Source: Athripsodes cinereus (lineage: Eukaryota; Arthropoda; Insecta; Trichoptera; Leptoceridae). Taken from it: a DNA stretch of 64,000 nt. This document shows, one piece after another, positions 1 through 11,040 of the stretch. The position numbers and the translations under genes were made by a program. Under the pieces are notes generated by a model that saw nothing but the letters and a program-made list of their open reading frames with translations, ran no database searches and was not told the DNA's origin. The stretch's first letter is position 1. Every line of letters starts with the position of its first letter. The DNA is taken from positions 1,426,001 through 1,490,000 of the forward strand of contig OX388312.1 in the NCBI GenBank assembly GCA_947579605.1, written 5' to 3'.

Positions 1-1344
1 CTTAATTTTTTTCGTTCAATGTGTAATTAACTTTCAATGCTTTAAAGTCAAACATATATTAAATTTCTTTCACGTCAGCCACGATGAAAATGAAATGAAA
101 AATTATTAACATGAAGTCACCAGAGAGCTATATAATTTATAGTTATTTCACTGGGTGCGTGTGAATGGATACAGTTGACAAGAGTGAACGATTCCTATTA
201 ATACTTCTACACATTCAAAATTTGGAACATGCAGATAAATTGTAGACAGGATATCAACAATTATTTAAGTACATTATCGATTTAATACAATGAGAATATT
301 ATTTATGTACACCTGATTTCCCTGAAAATTTCCATGAAAGTTTATTATATATGTAATGAAGACACGAGTATAAAATATTATTTATTGATTTGGCGGTAAC
401 GTTATGGTAGTTCCTGAACATATTTATGAATGTTTGGAGTCAAAAAAACTTTACTAATACCACTAAACATTATTATACGCGCGACCAAGGTTTCAACAGG
501 TAACTTGTCATTCTCAAGCGCAATATTTGACTGTCAAATATAGTTGTTCCGAAAACGTTATAACTAAATATAGGTATTTGAGTGGAAAATACAATATAGA
601 TATCTTTTATTTTGCATAAATTAATAATAAATATGGAATTCCACAGTGTAAGTCACAAAACATTTGAAAACTTATTTTATATGGTTACCTATCTGATTTC
701 ATTTTAGAAATATATTTAGTTTACAGGAGAGAAACACTCTGCATATTGACCATATGCTTTCCGTTCTGCCTTTTTAATTACCGTTTCTTTTGGTTGGCCA
801 GAAGGAAGACGATAAATTAATATATGGGCGTTATATTCGACCCCTGCCTACAAAATATGTACAGTACATGGACAACAATTAGGTACAGTCGAATATTACA
901 ATATTACCTATATGGCTAGTGTTTGATAAAAGATATACAACTTAGACCGATATTTTAGTAGTAACTGTATACATCAAACAGATAAATTTCTATCACAACG
1001 CTACATGTATGGAATAGGCAACAAAGGAGAACAAGCACTAAACATTCATATCCTCGATCAATCTTTCTTATCATTGTTTCATTCAAAGAAAAGGTTTTGT
1101 AAAATCTTAATTGAATAAAAAAAAAAAAATTTGCACGAATCGCATTACTCGCAATTTTTTGTGATCCCAATATAAGGAGTAGATTTTAATTATCAAAATA
1201 ATATAAATGATCTAATTTAAAATAATATGATCATTGGGTATTGAAATAAATGAAAAAGATTCTAAATTGAGTATATCTATAAGCAATTCCTTTTCCATTG
1301 GTGGGTAGCATAATTTAAGATTAAAAAAATTGCATGTTACTTAC
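1..1344. other. Start of the next cadherin intron; no gene seen
   Basis: This lies just past the donor site of the 1345-1836 exon, so on the minus strand it is the beginning of the following intron. It is AT-rich with no exon-like patch. A short stretch at about 483-525 resembles the fold-back core described elsewhere (GGTTTCAAC followed by GTCATTCTCA), but only weakly. Confidence 0.5.
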
Positions 1345-1836
1345 TCGTATTGACGCCAGTAGCTTTCACAGATCCAACCATAGTTCCCAGCTTAACATCC
1401 TCTCTGACTTTATAATGATACCGTGGCTTCTCAAAGATGGGTGGCTTCTGTGCCGAATCCACGACACTAACGAAAACTTCAGCGTCATGCTCAGAACGTA
1501 GTCCACCACTATCCGTTGCAGAGACATTCAGTTTGTACAAGGGCTGTGATCTAGAAGAGAGCATCCCCGGTCTGCTTACAAACAGTTCTCCCGTTGCTCT
1601 GTCGATTCTGAAGACTCCTCCTTCATTTCCAGCTACGAGACGATATGTTATGACTCCGAATCTCCCTGAATCTAGATCTGTAGCTGCCACAGCTACAACT
1701 GGTGATGTGGCCGATGCTCCAACCCCTGTCCCTCCCTCTCTCAAGGAGACATTGTATTCTCTGGGATAGAAGACTGGACGATTGTCATTCACGTCGGTCA
1801 GTTGGATTTTAATCATAGCTGTTGTTGAAAGACCGC
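1345..1836 (-). CDS. ds: Dachsous-like protocadherin, internal exon (downstream of the two joined exons)
   Basis: This exon encodes 163 full codons of extracellular cadherin sequence. Cadherins of this type are single-pass cell-surface proteins; Dachsous binds Fat and acts in planar polarity and growth control. The acceptor AG follows a pyrimidine-rich tract (minus strand, AG at 1838-1837) and the donor is GTAAGT at 1344-1339. Both introns are phase 1, so the exon is symmetric. The translation opens with strand G of one repeat and a canonical DVNDNRPVF calcium-binding linker. It then holds one complete repeat with ATDLDSG and SATDSGG motifs. That repeat ends in a linker reading VVDSAQKPPIF, which lacks the NDN calcium ligands, followed by the start of the next repeat. 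N-glycosylation sequons occur at NVSL and NVSA. I assign Dachsous rather than Fat or Kugelei from the overall motif pattern, recalled and not searched. The cadherin call is near certain, the paralogue call less so. Base composition is clearly richer in G+C than the flanking intron. Confidence 0.88.
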
Positions 1837-2110
1837 CTGAAATAAAGAGAAAAGAAAATATTAATATCGTCACTTCTATCAAAATAAAACACACCTTACC
1901 GACACTTCGGTCTCTTCTTTGCGAGAATAGGGTTTTGGCTGGAATATTATTATTTCATAATAATTCTGCAGTAATTTCTATTAATGTGTAAGTAATGGAA
2001 TACCATAATTATGTAGATAAATTGAAACAGAATGAGACGATTTTATATCATATTTTGCTGAATATTTATATATGCGGTTTTTTTTAATTTTAATTTTATA
2101 ATACTTTGTA

Positions 2111-2415
2111 GACGACCGGTGTGGCGCGGAGGCTAACGCACTTGCCTTTGAGTCACGAGGTCCCGGGTTCGATTCCCGGCCAGGGCAAAATGAAGAATGA
2201 CCTTTTTCAGACTGTCCTGGGTCTGGGTGTTACATGTATATGTGTTTAGTGCATTGTATATGTGTGTATCGTCGCGTTAGTACCTACCCATAATACAAGA
2301 TTCGCATCTGAGTTTGGGACTAGCTCGGTCTGTGTGAATTGTGTGAATTGTCTATACATTGATTTGAAATATTGTAATCAATGTACAGTGAAGAATGAAA
2401 TAAATAAATAAAAAA
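2111..2415 (+). mobile_element. tRNA-derived SINE
   Basis: The head is tRNA-like. An A-box-like TGGCGCGGAGG is followed by a perfect B box GGTTCGATTCC at 2166-2176, inside a CCGGG/CCCGG T-arm stem. The acceptor stem does not pair, so this is not a working tRNA gene. The body runs about 170 nt further and ends in ATCAATGTACAGTGAAGAAT plus AAATAAATAAATA. The same tail ends a LINE fragment at 5445-5482, the arrangement expected when a SINE borrows a LINE's 3' end. Confidence 0.8.
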
Positions 2416-3744
2416 ACTACTAGCTTTGTACATAGACATAGAATATGGTGCCTTTGAGCTGGTGCTGTAAGTAAACGGCGCTTTACTAACTGTCCGATAT
2501 AAAAATAAGATCATCTCGTGGATCCCGCGTATCCAGGTCCTTCGATGATAAATCATCGACACTATAGTCAATGTAGGTGGCGGGAAGTGTCATGAGGGGT
2601 GGGTAGAGGAAGGGAGAGGTGCATCAACAACTGATGCAGCATCCAAGGAGAGAGGAGGGGGAGGTATGGCGGAGGTCGGTGGTAGTAGTGTGAAGGCGTG
2701 AGGTTCGGAATGTGTCGTCGTATTTATGAAGTTATCTCGGGGTGGGAAAGGGACGCGAGACGAACCCTTTTGCATACGAGGGAAAGAGAACGCGAAAGGA
2801 GACACTTTTGCTTAGTTGTAGGGTGACCATTCAATACAACGTGTGAAAATATTAAAAAAAATACCATAATATAGCACGAGCACTGCTCAATTTTGAGGGT
2901 TAAATATGTAATAAATGTGTTTTTTTAGTAATGAGGTGTGTATATAATATTATTAAGTTGTAAATTTTATTTAAATGAAAAAACGTGTAGTAAAGTCATA
3001 CTGCTCATTTAAGTAAATAATTATTATGCCATGAATTGTTAAACTCTTTTTCAGTGATAGTTCAGTGATACCCATCATAGATTGAATTTTTTTTTGATAC
3101 ATTAAAACAAGAATTTTGTTCTTCTATATATTCAGTAATGCGAAAGAGATGTTTTATAATCTTTACTACCAACTAGCCAATAATTCATTGTCGTTTTATT
3201 AATATTTTGTGCTGCAAATCTACGAATTCAGAAAACATACGGAAAAGAGAAGGGAGATCAACTATTTGCCGGATGTCCTAAGGAAACAACTTTTTAATTT
3301 ACTATTAGTTACAAAAATAATGATTTTATGGTCACCCTATAAGGGTCACAGGAGAAGCTGATCTCTCACGACAATCGTGACGAGTGGAAACCACAAAAAT
3401 GATATAAACACAATAATAATAATAAAATAAAATAAAACAAAACAACTACAAACAACAACAATAGCAATGAGATAAAATATAGCAAAACATATAACAAAAT
3501 GTACATATAACATAGCAAAACTTTGCAGTTTCATAGAAGAATAAGAGTGAAAACTATTCACTCTCGTATGAACACGATTTTGCATCTAAAAAAACTGCAA
3601 ATGCATGTTTTGATAGCGTTATGCAATAATGTTTCAAGCCATAAACTGGAAAAAATTGTCAGTTTTATAATTTATTTATTGATACGGATAGGAGGATGTT
3701 TCTAACTTTACTTTGTAAATAAACACATTTTACATATTAAATTA

Positions 3745-4606
3745 AATTATGCATAATAATATTAATTATGAATTTATCACACGACATTTGAAAACTTATT
3801 TATTGAGTCGACGTTAATTTTGTAAAACTCTGATATACTAAAATAATTAATTATTAATGTATCACACGACATTTGAAAAGCTATTTATTGAGTCGACGTT
3901 AATTTTGTAAAACTCTAATATACTAAAATAACTAATTATTAATTTATAACACACCTTTTGAAAAGCTATTTATTGAGTCGACGTTAATTTTGTAAAACTC
4001 TAATACACTAAAATAACTAATTATTAATTTATCACACAACTTTTGAAAAGCTATTTATTGAGTCGACGTTAATTTTGTAAAACACTAATATACTAAAATA
4101 ATTAATTATTAATGTATCACACGACATTTGAAAACTTATTTATTGAGTCGACGTTAATTTTGTAAAACTCTAATATACTAAAATAATTAATTATTAATGT
4201 ATCACACGACATTTGAAAACTTATTTATTGAGTCGACGTTAATTTTGTAAAACTCTAATATACTAAAATAATTAATTATTAATGTATCACACGACATTTG
4301 AAAACTTATTTATTGAGTCGACGTTAATTTTGTAAAACTCTAATATACTAAAATAATTAATTATTAATTTATCACACAACTTTTGAAAAACTGTTTATTG
4401 AGTCGATGTTAATTTTGTAAAACTCTAATATACTAAAATAACTAATTATTAATGTATCACACGACATTTGAAAACTTATTTATTGAGTCGACGTTAATTT
4501 TGTAAAATTCTAATAGGTATACTAAAATAACTAATTATTAATGTATCACACAACTTTTGAAAAGCTATTTATTGAGTCGACGTTAATTTTGTATAACTAA
4601 ATGTTA
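3745..4606. repeat. 85-bp tandem satellite array, ten units
   Basis: The landmark GAGTCGACG (one unit reads GAGTCGATG) starts at 3805, 3890, 3975, 4060, 4145, 4230, 4315, 4400, 4485 and 4574. That gives nine spacings: eight of exactly 85 bp and one of 89 bp, explained by a 4-bp insertion near 4515. Units differ by a few substitutions, for example CGACATTTG versus CAACTTTTG. The last unit runs straight into the fold-back at 4609. Part of the monomer (GGAGTTTTACAAAAT ... GTCGACTCAAT in reverse) also sits beside fold-backs at 10835-10868 and 60299-60330. Confidence 0.93.
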
Positions 4607-4608
4607 AT

Positions 4609-4760
4609 GTATGGAAAAACGCACAATTGGTTTAAGTTTCACTTAATTTTTTTATTGAGTGACCTGGTTTCGAAAGTCATTCAGTTTGACAATGACTTTG
4701 TAAATTTTAATAAATATTTTTTTTAACTAAAACTAAAACCAATTGTGTTTTTTTCCATAC
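4609..4760. mobile_element. Fold-back element abutting the 85-bp array
   Basis: The ends are inverted: GTATGGAAAAACGCACAATT on the left and AATTGTGTTTTTTTCCATAC on the right, followed inward by GGTTTAAGTTT/AAACTAAAACC. The interior has CCTGGTTTCGAAAGTCATTC and GACAATGAC, the hallmark of the fold-back family at 10611-10829, 42660-42800 and 60205-60335. There is no coding capacity. Confidence 0.75.
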
Positions 4761-5106
4761 ATTTGAAAAGTTCTTAATTTGCGACCCTACTGAATGTATT
4801 ATTTTTTGTCGGCATTGAGAAAACGGCATTCATGTTTATTACATGTAGCTGATCTGCTGATTACATGATAACTTATATTCTTCATACATCCAGAGGTAAT
4901 TAGTGTGCTAATGTGAATCAAAAAATTTGGTGAATTAACTCTATCTTAAATTGGTGTTGCTTAAATCATTGTTGCACAACACCATTCATTGAATAATAAA
5001 AATCTGTTCGTGTGAGTTGAATAAGAACATCAAAGGACAAAAACATAATTTTACAAATACACATTTATATGTATATCTATATCTGACTCATGCCTATCTA
5101 TATATA

Positions 5107-5340
5107 CCATCAAAGCATCTCCAACGGGTGGAGTAACCGATGAACTGATTCGATTTAATGATTGTTCATTCATTTATACCATCACGACATTCCCTACAAA
5201 CGGGGATACCAGCGAAACAATACAAACATGCTAGACGTCCTCTGCGTGCCAATAAAATTTAAGTCATTCAGGATGCGAAACATACCTCATCGCTGGATTG
5301 GTCATTGAAGAAGTAAAATGAATCGCTCATTGAAGAGAAG
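5107..5340 (+). mobile_element. Family A retroposon copy, rearranged
   Basis: The family motifs occur in order: CCATCAC(G)ACATTCCC, GGGGATACCAGC, the AAACATGC-type hairpin remnant, GTCCTCTGCGTGCCAA, CATTCAGGATG and CCTCATCGCTG. A short partial duplicate of the head precedes it at 5107-5135. It passes into an unrelated LINE tail at about 5341. Written on + it is the antisense of the transposing strand, because the TAG-repeat tail of the family lies at this end. Confidence 0.6.
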
Positions 5341-5482
5341 AGAATTTGGATTAGTTGGAAGAGATCGTGCCTTTGCGATAAACTCGCCCTCGGTATATTG
5401 ATTGTACTTAATTTGAATGTATATCTTTTATATATTTATTTGTCATCAATGTACAGTAAAGAATGAATAAATAAATAAAAAA
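5341..5482 (+). mobile_element. LINE 3' end, 5'-truncated
   Basis: It contains GTTGGAAGAGATCGTGCC ... GCGATAAACTCGCC, a 3' end of a kind I recognise from insect LINEs. It closes with ATCAATGTACAGTAAAGAAT and an AATAAATAAATA tail. The final 35 nt nearly match the tail of the SINE at 2111-2415. A more decayed copy is at 49540-49740. Confidence 0.6.
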
Positions 5483-7794
5483 ATAAGATGTGTTGAACTT
5501 AATAATTTTGGCGCTATATACTCGTAGATGGGAAATATTGATCCGTTCGATATCTGAAATAGGCAATGCCAAAAAATCGTTGCTTCTATTGCTGAACTAA
5601 ATATCATTAAAATTGAATTGCAGAACGTTGTTTACGAACTGAAAGTGACCACAGCCAATTCGTAAGCATTAGGACACCTTTCTCACTTCTTCCACGTTAG
5701 CTTTTTCACAATGTTGCATTGTGTAAACATGGTTCTCCAATCGATTCGTCAGGTTGAATGTTTATCGATTGTTTGTGAACATAAATAACTCGTACAATTT
5801 TTTTAATTGAAAATTAGGTTAATTTCTTTCGAAGTACACGTGCCGTTTACGATTATAATGACCGATGGCTAATTGTTATTTGCAATAACATCAACAACGG
5901 GTAAACAACATCGATAAAAAAATTATTACATCGATACATTAAGAATTTATTATCAGTATATATAATCTTTAATACAACACGATGGATTGCTAATATAATT
6001 AAATACAGTGTTTTTTCTTCATATAATAATGTATACTTTAATTTTTATTGACGTAAGTATGGGATATATTTCAATATTACAATATTATCTAGTTCACAGA
6101 TATTAACGAATTATTACTTAGTCTTGCTGAATCAACACATTAAAATTTTTAGTCCGTTTGCATATGTGCTGTTTAAACTGTAGGTACCTAACCATTAGAA
6201 AAGGTAGAGATAAAATAATACGTTGTGTACACAGTCTCATCCTTGAGACAACTAAAATATTTATTTATTGACAGATGTTTTACAGTTTTAATGATATCAT
6301 GTCATCAGATTTGTATGGGAATAGCATAAATATTCTTCCGTCGCATATTTTTAGAAACAAAATATAACTTTAATAACAAATAAAAATATATATTAAAAGT
6401 TGTACCGGTTAGTTTGCTGTAGTGACCTAGGTTTCAACAAACTCTCAAATCAAATATTTTTTATATTAATACTGATAACAAACTCTTCAACATGTCTGCA
6501 ATGTCTTTTTAGTGAATCACGAACATTTAATAATGAACCCTGACATTTAATCGAGATATTACCAGTGTTTAAATAATTTCTTCACATTTTTGTGATTTCT
6601 AAGAAAGCTCTTATACCTATTATATGAAAGTGGTTTTTTGTCAATTTGTGATAACAAGGAATCGATAGTTTCCTAAACGAAACCAAGTAAAATCAAACTA
6701 GTTATTAATATTATTTTATACGACATACCAAATAGTTAATCAATTAGATAAGCAAACACGCGATAATAAATCATCTTAAAAAAATAATAATGTGCGCATC
6801 TAAAATAGGCGGTTTTATCGCCGGAAATAGTCGTTTGTCCGAGTATTTCAACTATAGCTCAGTACCTACCTGGTCAAACAAATTGTTATTACTTACACGT
6901 GTAAAAATATGATTTGAAAATAAATATTAGTTTTGTTTATATAAATTGATAATTTAACTAACTGTTTCAATTATCATGTACTCTCACAAACCAAGTAACT
7001 ACGAGTATGTTTGTAGGTTACTAATGATCAACACCGCGTCTGATATATTTTTTATATCAAAAAAGAAAAAGAAGCCAGTTGTATTCTAGTAGAATGAATA
7101 CCATTATGGCAACACTTTTCGATGATTTTTTCTTCCCGTCTTTCCACTCCCAAGCTATCATGTTCCATCTGCTGTACATGAAAAACATTGGCGAAAATCT
7201 TGGATATAAAAATCATCTCACCGAGTTATGTCTTTCAAAAATAATAAAATTTTATAGTTAGCCCGTTGGATATTTTATTAAATTTAAACGTGTATTTTAT
7301 CCGACTACATAATTGAAATAGTAACATTTTAATACCAATATAAATAACAAAATGAGCTATAGGCTATAGGTGAGTAAAATGTGTCCATAAACATATCACG
7401 TACAGATGTCTGAATGACGTTTGAAATTAGAACGTATTATTCTACTTAGAAATCAGCGAAAGGAATTCTAATGCATGTTCAATTTTTTTTTAACTTATTT
7501 TATGTTGAGATCGGGCGATATCATGATTGTATTTACACCTCGAATTTACGAGGAACTTTAATAATCGAAAAACTACAATATATTCATAGAATATTATTCA
7601 AGAGATTTTGTGTTTACGCTGTGGAAGTCTATTTTTAATTTTATTAAATAAAATAAAATATATAAATATATTTACAAAGTGGAGATTAAACAGTGCTCAA
7701 TAATATATTTTTATATTTTATTTAATAAAAAAAAAAAGAATATTATGTTTCAACGGACGAGATATTAAGAGTTGCAAAGAAATGTGAACGTCCA

Positions 7795-8215
7795 ATAACT
7801 ACTACTACTACTATACCATCACGGCATATCCCACAAGTGGGGTAGCCAGCAGATCAGCTGCATGTAAGAAACATGCAAACTGTCCTCTTCGTGCCAATAT
7901 AAAATCAAGACATTCAGGATGGGTGGCAAACCTCATCGCTGAATTTAAGATGTAAAATGTCTTAATTTTTTCGAACACCTGCCTTTTACAGGACACTCGA
8001 AAACTTACGCAGAAGAGTGGGAGACCAATTCTTTACCGGGTGCTCCACGGGATGCCCTTGTAGAACAAAATCCTAAGCATTGATTTGCTGAGAGATGGTC
8101 AGACGGTCACTAGCTTTAGAGGCAAATTAAAAACTAAACTCTTCACTGGCGCCCTTGAGACGGTCTAGAGACTGTAAAACGGCGTCATAAATAAAATAAA
8201 ATCATCCAAAATCAT
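7795..8215 (+). mobile_element. Family A retroposon, longest copy
   Basis: This is the fullest copy of a short repeat seen about 18 times in the window. It starts beside CTACTACTACTACTATACC, which is the 3' tail on the minus strand. It then has CATCACGGCATATCCCACAA, a GCATGTaagaaACATGC hairpin, CATTCAGGATGGGTGGCAAA, CACCTGCCTTTTACAGGACA, and an extension with GCGCCCTTGAGACGG and AAAACGGCGTC. The last two motifs recur alone at 24005-24095. The minus strand has a 61-codon open stretch, but stops in other copies argue against a protein. I cannot name the family. Confidence 0.7.
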
Positions 8216-8414
8216 CATCATCATTGAGACATATTGAATGAAAAACAGTGTGTTGCTTGCATGGTAAAATTTTATGAATTATATGGAAGCGAAAAATATG
8301 TGCATAAATAGGATATTTTGGCGTTTTTGCTCTCTAAATCAACAATGATATAACTCAACGTGAGATGATTGATTAGAATGGAGTGGATTTTTTACATAAA
8401 CAAAATTTCGTATA

Positions 8415-8650
8415 AAACGAGTGCTACTACACATTCACGGCATATTCACAAAAATCGGGTAGCCAGCAAACCAACTGCAAGTAATAAATATGCAGATAAT
8501 TCTCTCCATGCCAACAAAAAATAAGACATTCAGGATGGGTGACAAGCTTCATTGCTAATTGGTAAAAGTAAATTGTCTTACGCGTGAAGTTTAAGGAACA
8601 CCTGCCTTTTATAGAACACTCGTAAACTTACGGAAAAGAGTGAAATTTTG
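8415..8650 (+). mobile_element. Family A retroposon copy
   Basis: It shares TTCACGGCATATTCACAA, GGGTAGCCAGCA, CATTCAGGATGGGTGACAAG and CACCTGCCTTTTATAGAACA with the copy at 7795. It is 5'-truncated relative to the sense (minus) strand and followed by AT-rich DNA with an AAT microsatellite at 8768-8790. Confidence 0.65.
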
Positions 8651-9559
8651 GAAAAATTTGAGAACCTTTGATAATAAATCTGATCAAAAAGAGATTTAGT
8701 TTATATGAATGCTAATAGACTAATCAGACAGGGAGATGAATATCTCTCAGTGAGCTATTGTCGTGATTTAATAATAATAATAATAATAAAAAACTAAGTA
8801 TGTTGCATATGTAATATGTCCGCCGTCCACCGTCTTTACGAGTCACTTGGTTGTCCTCACCTCGTCACAGAATAACGTCAAAAGGAATCAGTGTCAAACT
8901 GTTATTATTTAACAGTTAATATAAACTTGAGAAGCGCGACCACCTAAATAAATTAATATTTGAAATTAACAAACATAATTTATTTTACATAGTTTAAAGT
9001 AATTTTATTCGATATTTTCTCTAACCTTTATAATTGAGCAAACTAGCGATTTTCAAAAAATATTAAATGTAAATAAAAATATAGAAAATGAAAGGATGGT
9101 TACACGCTCTATTTGGAAAAAACTTTGTGTTATTGGAATAGTTCCATAAATTCCAAAATCATTGCCACGAGAACTTTTTTTTTGCTATTAATAATATTAT
9201 ATTGTGCAATAAAATCAACGCTGTTTTTGTCTTGTTTTTCCAAACGTTACTATGGTTAAGTTTAATATGTAGAAAGTTTAGAAAATTATTATTAATTTAA
9301 TACACGTGGCTATTTTTGTATCTTGTATGTGCCCTACACCACCCAACTAGAACATCAGATGAACATCGCATCATTAAAAATGTACATATTTAACGTCCAT
9401 AATATAATTCTAATAATAAGCTGAGGCAATTGACAAGATTCACCTATGTCCATTGTACTTAATAAAATAGAGATGGGAATCACTAGTGCTTGTATATTGT
9501 GAATATATCACAACACATTAATAAAAATGATAATATGGACGATTTATATATGGCGTCGT

Positions 9560-9980
9560 TTAGTAGAGCATTCATCTAAAGGGTGCGGGAAACTATGTTG
9601 GAAGAGCGATGTCATTTATTTGCCCCTGAACGTTGTAATTGGTTGGTTTTGACGAAGCCCTGTGAGGAGTTGTCTCCAGATGATGGGTCCTGAGACACCA
9701 AAAGCCCTGTCATAGAATCAGGATTAGTTGACTCTATTGATCTCGTCCAGCATATTGGTGGATGTCTTTGCTAAGCGTAGGGGTCTACTTGAAGATATTT
9801 TGAGAACACAGATAGTGACTAAATTGGCATGGAATTCAAAGTATTGGAGACCATAAGGCACAGTTTGTATTGGACTCTTTTGCCTTCTATTAACCAGTGC
9901 AATTTTTCCAGCAAAGGTGTGACAACACTTATCCTCGCGGAAAATAAGTCTTGTTGCGCCGTTGTATGTCATTTGTTACC
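9560..9980 (-). pseudogene. LINE C-terminal remnant, family D
   Basis: A minus-strand 82-codon stretch includes YNGATRLIFREDK, close to NDAARFIFLEDK read on + at about 50530. This is the part after the reverse transcriptase in CR1/Jockey-like LINEs (pattern AxRxIF). The same nucleotide family appears at 30960-31165. Frames break elsewhere, so it is a dead fragment. Confidence 0.5.
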
Positions 9981-10610
9981 GTTTCTAGTCTTGACTTTAT
10001 TATTTTTTTATATTTGCAGTCTAGAGACTAAAAAATGTAGAAATTTAATGCAGTGTAAGCTTTTAGCTTTTTTAACAACACGCTTATTTTTAGTATGATA
10101 CACCTTTAATACAACATCTACCTTGTCTTAATCAGATCTAATCGAAATCATAAAACAAGTTATCGAGGAAGTGCCCACCTAATAACGCATGCAATTAAAC
10201 GATAAAGTTAAATAAATATATACAATAAAAATAATAAACAGTACCTACCTTACCTACAGATTGCTCATTGTAGATAATTCGGCTCATTAAGTATGTAGGT
10301 AAATTGAAACGAACTATTTATTAATGAACGTATATACATTATATAGTATGTGATATATCCGTTAATTGGAGAAATTTCTAATGGCTGCAGCCTCAACAAA
10401 CGTTTATGTTTTACAAATGAGACGATAAATAAATAAAGAGATAATTAATTATTATTGATATTTATTGGGATATAAAATTTGGTTTACTGACAATAATTAT
10501 TAAACGTAAGCTGTTTCAATAACGATTTTTAAATTGCAATGGAGAGCTATTAAACTGGATTATAATAATTTACATCATTATAAAATTTAAGAACTATTAA
10601 CCAATTAAAT

Positions 10611-10868
10611 AAATATAATGAAAACAAAATTGTTTTTGGTTTTACTACGATTTATTTGTTAAATAAGTTACCTGGTTTTGACCTATGAGGTCATTGTCAA
10701 ACTCTTTTGTTTGTAAGACAAACATTGTCAAACTTATGTTTGACAATGACCTCATAGGTCGAAACCAGGTAATTTATTTAACAAATAAATCGTAGTAAAA
10801 CCAAAAACAATTTTATTTCATTATATTTATATAATGGAGTTTTACAAAATCAACGTCGACTCAATCAA
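10611..10868. mobile_element. Fold-back element with 92-nt arms plus one satellite monomer remnant
   Basis: The left arm 10611-10702 and right arm 10738-10829 are near-perfect inverted repeats separated by about 35 nt. Beside the right arm, GGAGTTTTACAAAATCAACG and TCGACTCAATCAAT (10835-10868) match the reverse complement of the 85-bp satellite monomer at 3745-4606. The right arm contains GACCTCATAGGTCGAAACCA, a short stem followed by CGAAACC. There is no open reading frame. Confidence 0.85.
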
Positions 10869-11040
10869 TATATTAACCAATTATTTTGATAGCAATCATA
10901 GGGAGATATTCATTACAAGTTTTAGAAGAGATTCAGTTAATATCTAAGAAAAAAATTGTGTGACTCAACCTTAAATTTGAAAACAAGTGTTTAGGGAAAA
11001 GTATGATGATTTTTTTTGGTAATAAAATGAAAATATTTAC

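Larger units (their letters stand above)
1837..11040 (-). other. 9.2 kb phase-1 intron of the cadherin gene, rich in repeats
   Basis: The intron is inferred from the exact phase and protein match of the exons on either side. It contains a tRNA-derived SINE (2111-2415), an 85-bp tandem array joined to a fold-back (about 3745-4760), a LINE tail (5341-5482), several family A retroposon copies, a LINE remnant (9560-9980) and a perfect-arm fold-back (10611-10829). The GC-rich, purine-rich patch at 2580-2815 has no recognisable coding content on either strand. About 5490-7790 and 8790-9550 show nothing beyond AT-rich unique-looking sequence. Confidence 0.85.

Noticed and set aside
483..525. Another fold-back family copy
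   Set aside because: Only GGTTTCAAC and GTCATTCTCA remain and the stem does not pair well; too weak to count.
1437..1769. 110-codon ORF on + over the cadherin exon
   Set aside because: Antisense shadow of the minus-strand exon; the exon has correct splice sites and cadherin motifs.
2111..2185. Possible functional tRNA gene
   Set aside because: The B box and T stem are good but the acceptor stem does not pair and a long SINE body with an A-rich tail follows.
2590..2805. Proline/serine-rich minus-strand ORF as an exon
   Set aside because: Purine-rich low-complexity patch inside the cadherin intron, without splice-site support or recognisable domain.
3745..4606. CRISPR-like regularly spaced repeats
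   Set aside because: Units are contiguous 85-bp monomers with no unique spacers, in an animal genome.
7811..7996. 61-codon minus-strand ORF in family A as a small protein gene
   Set aside because: Other family A copies carry stops or frameshifts in the same place; it reads as noncoding retroposon sequence.
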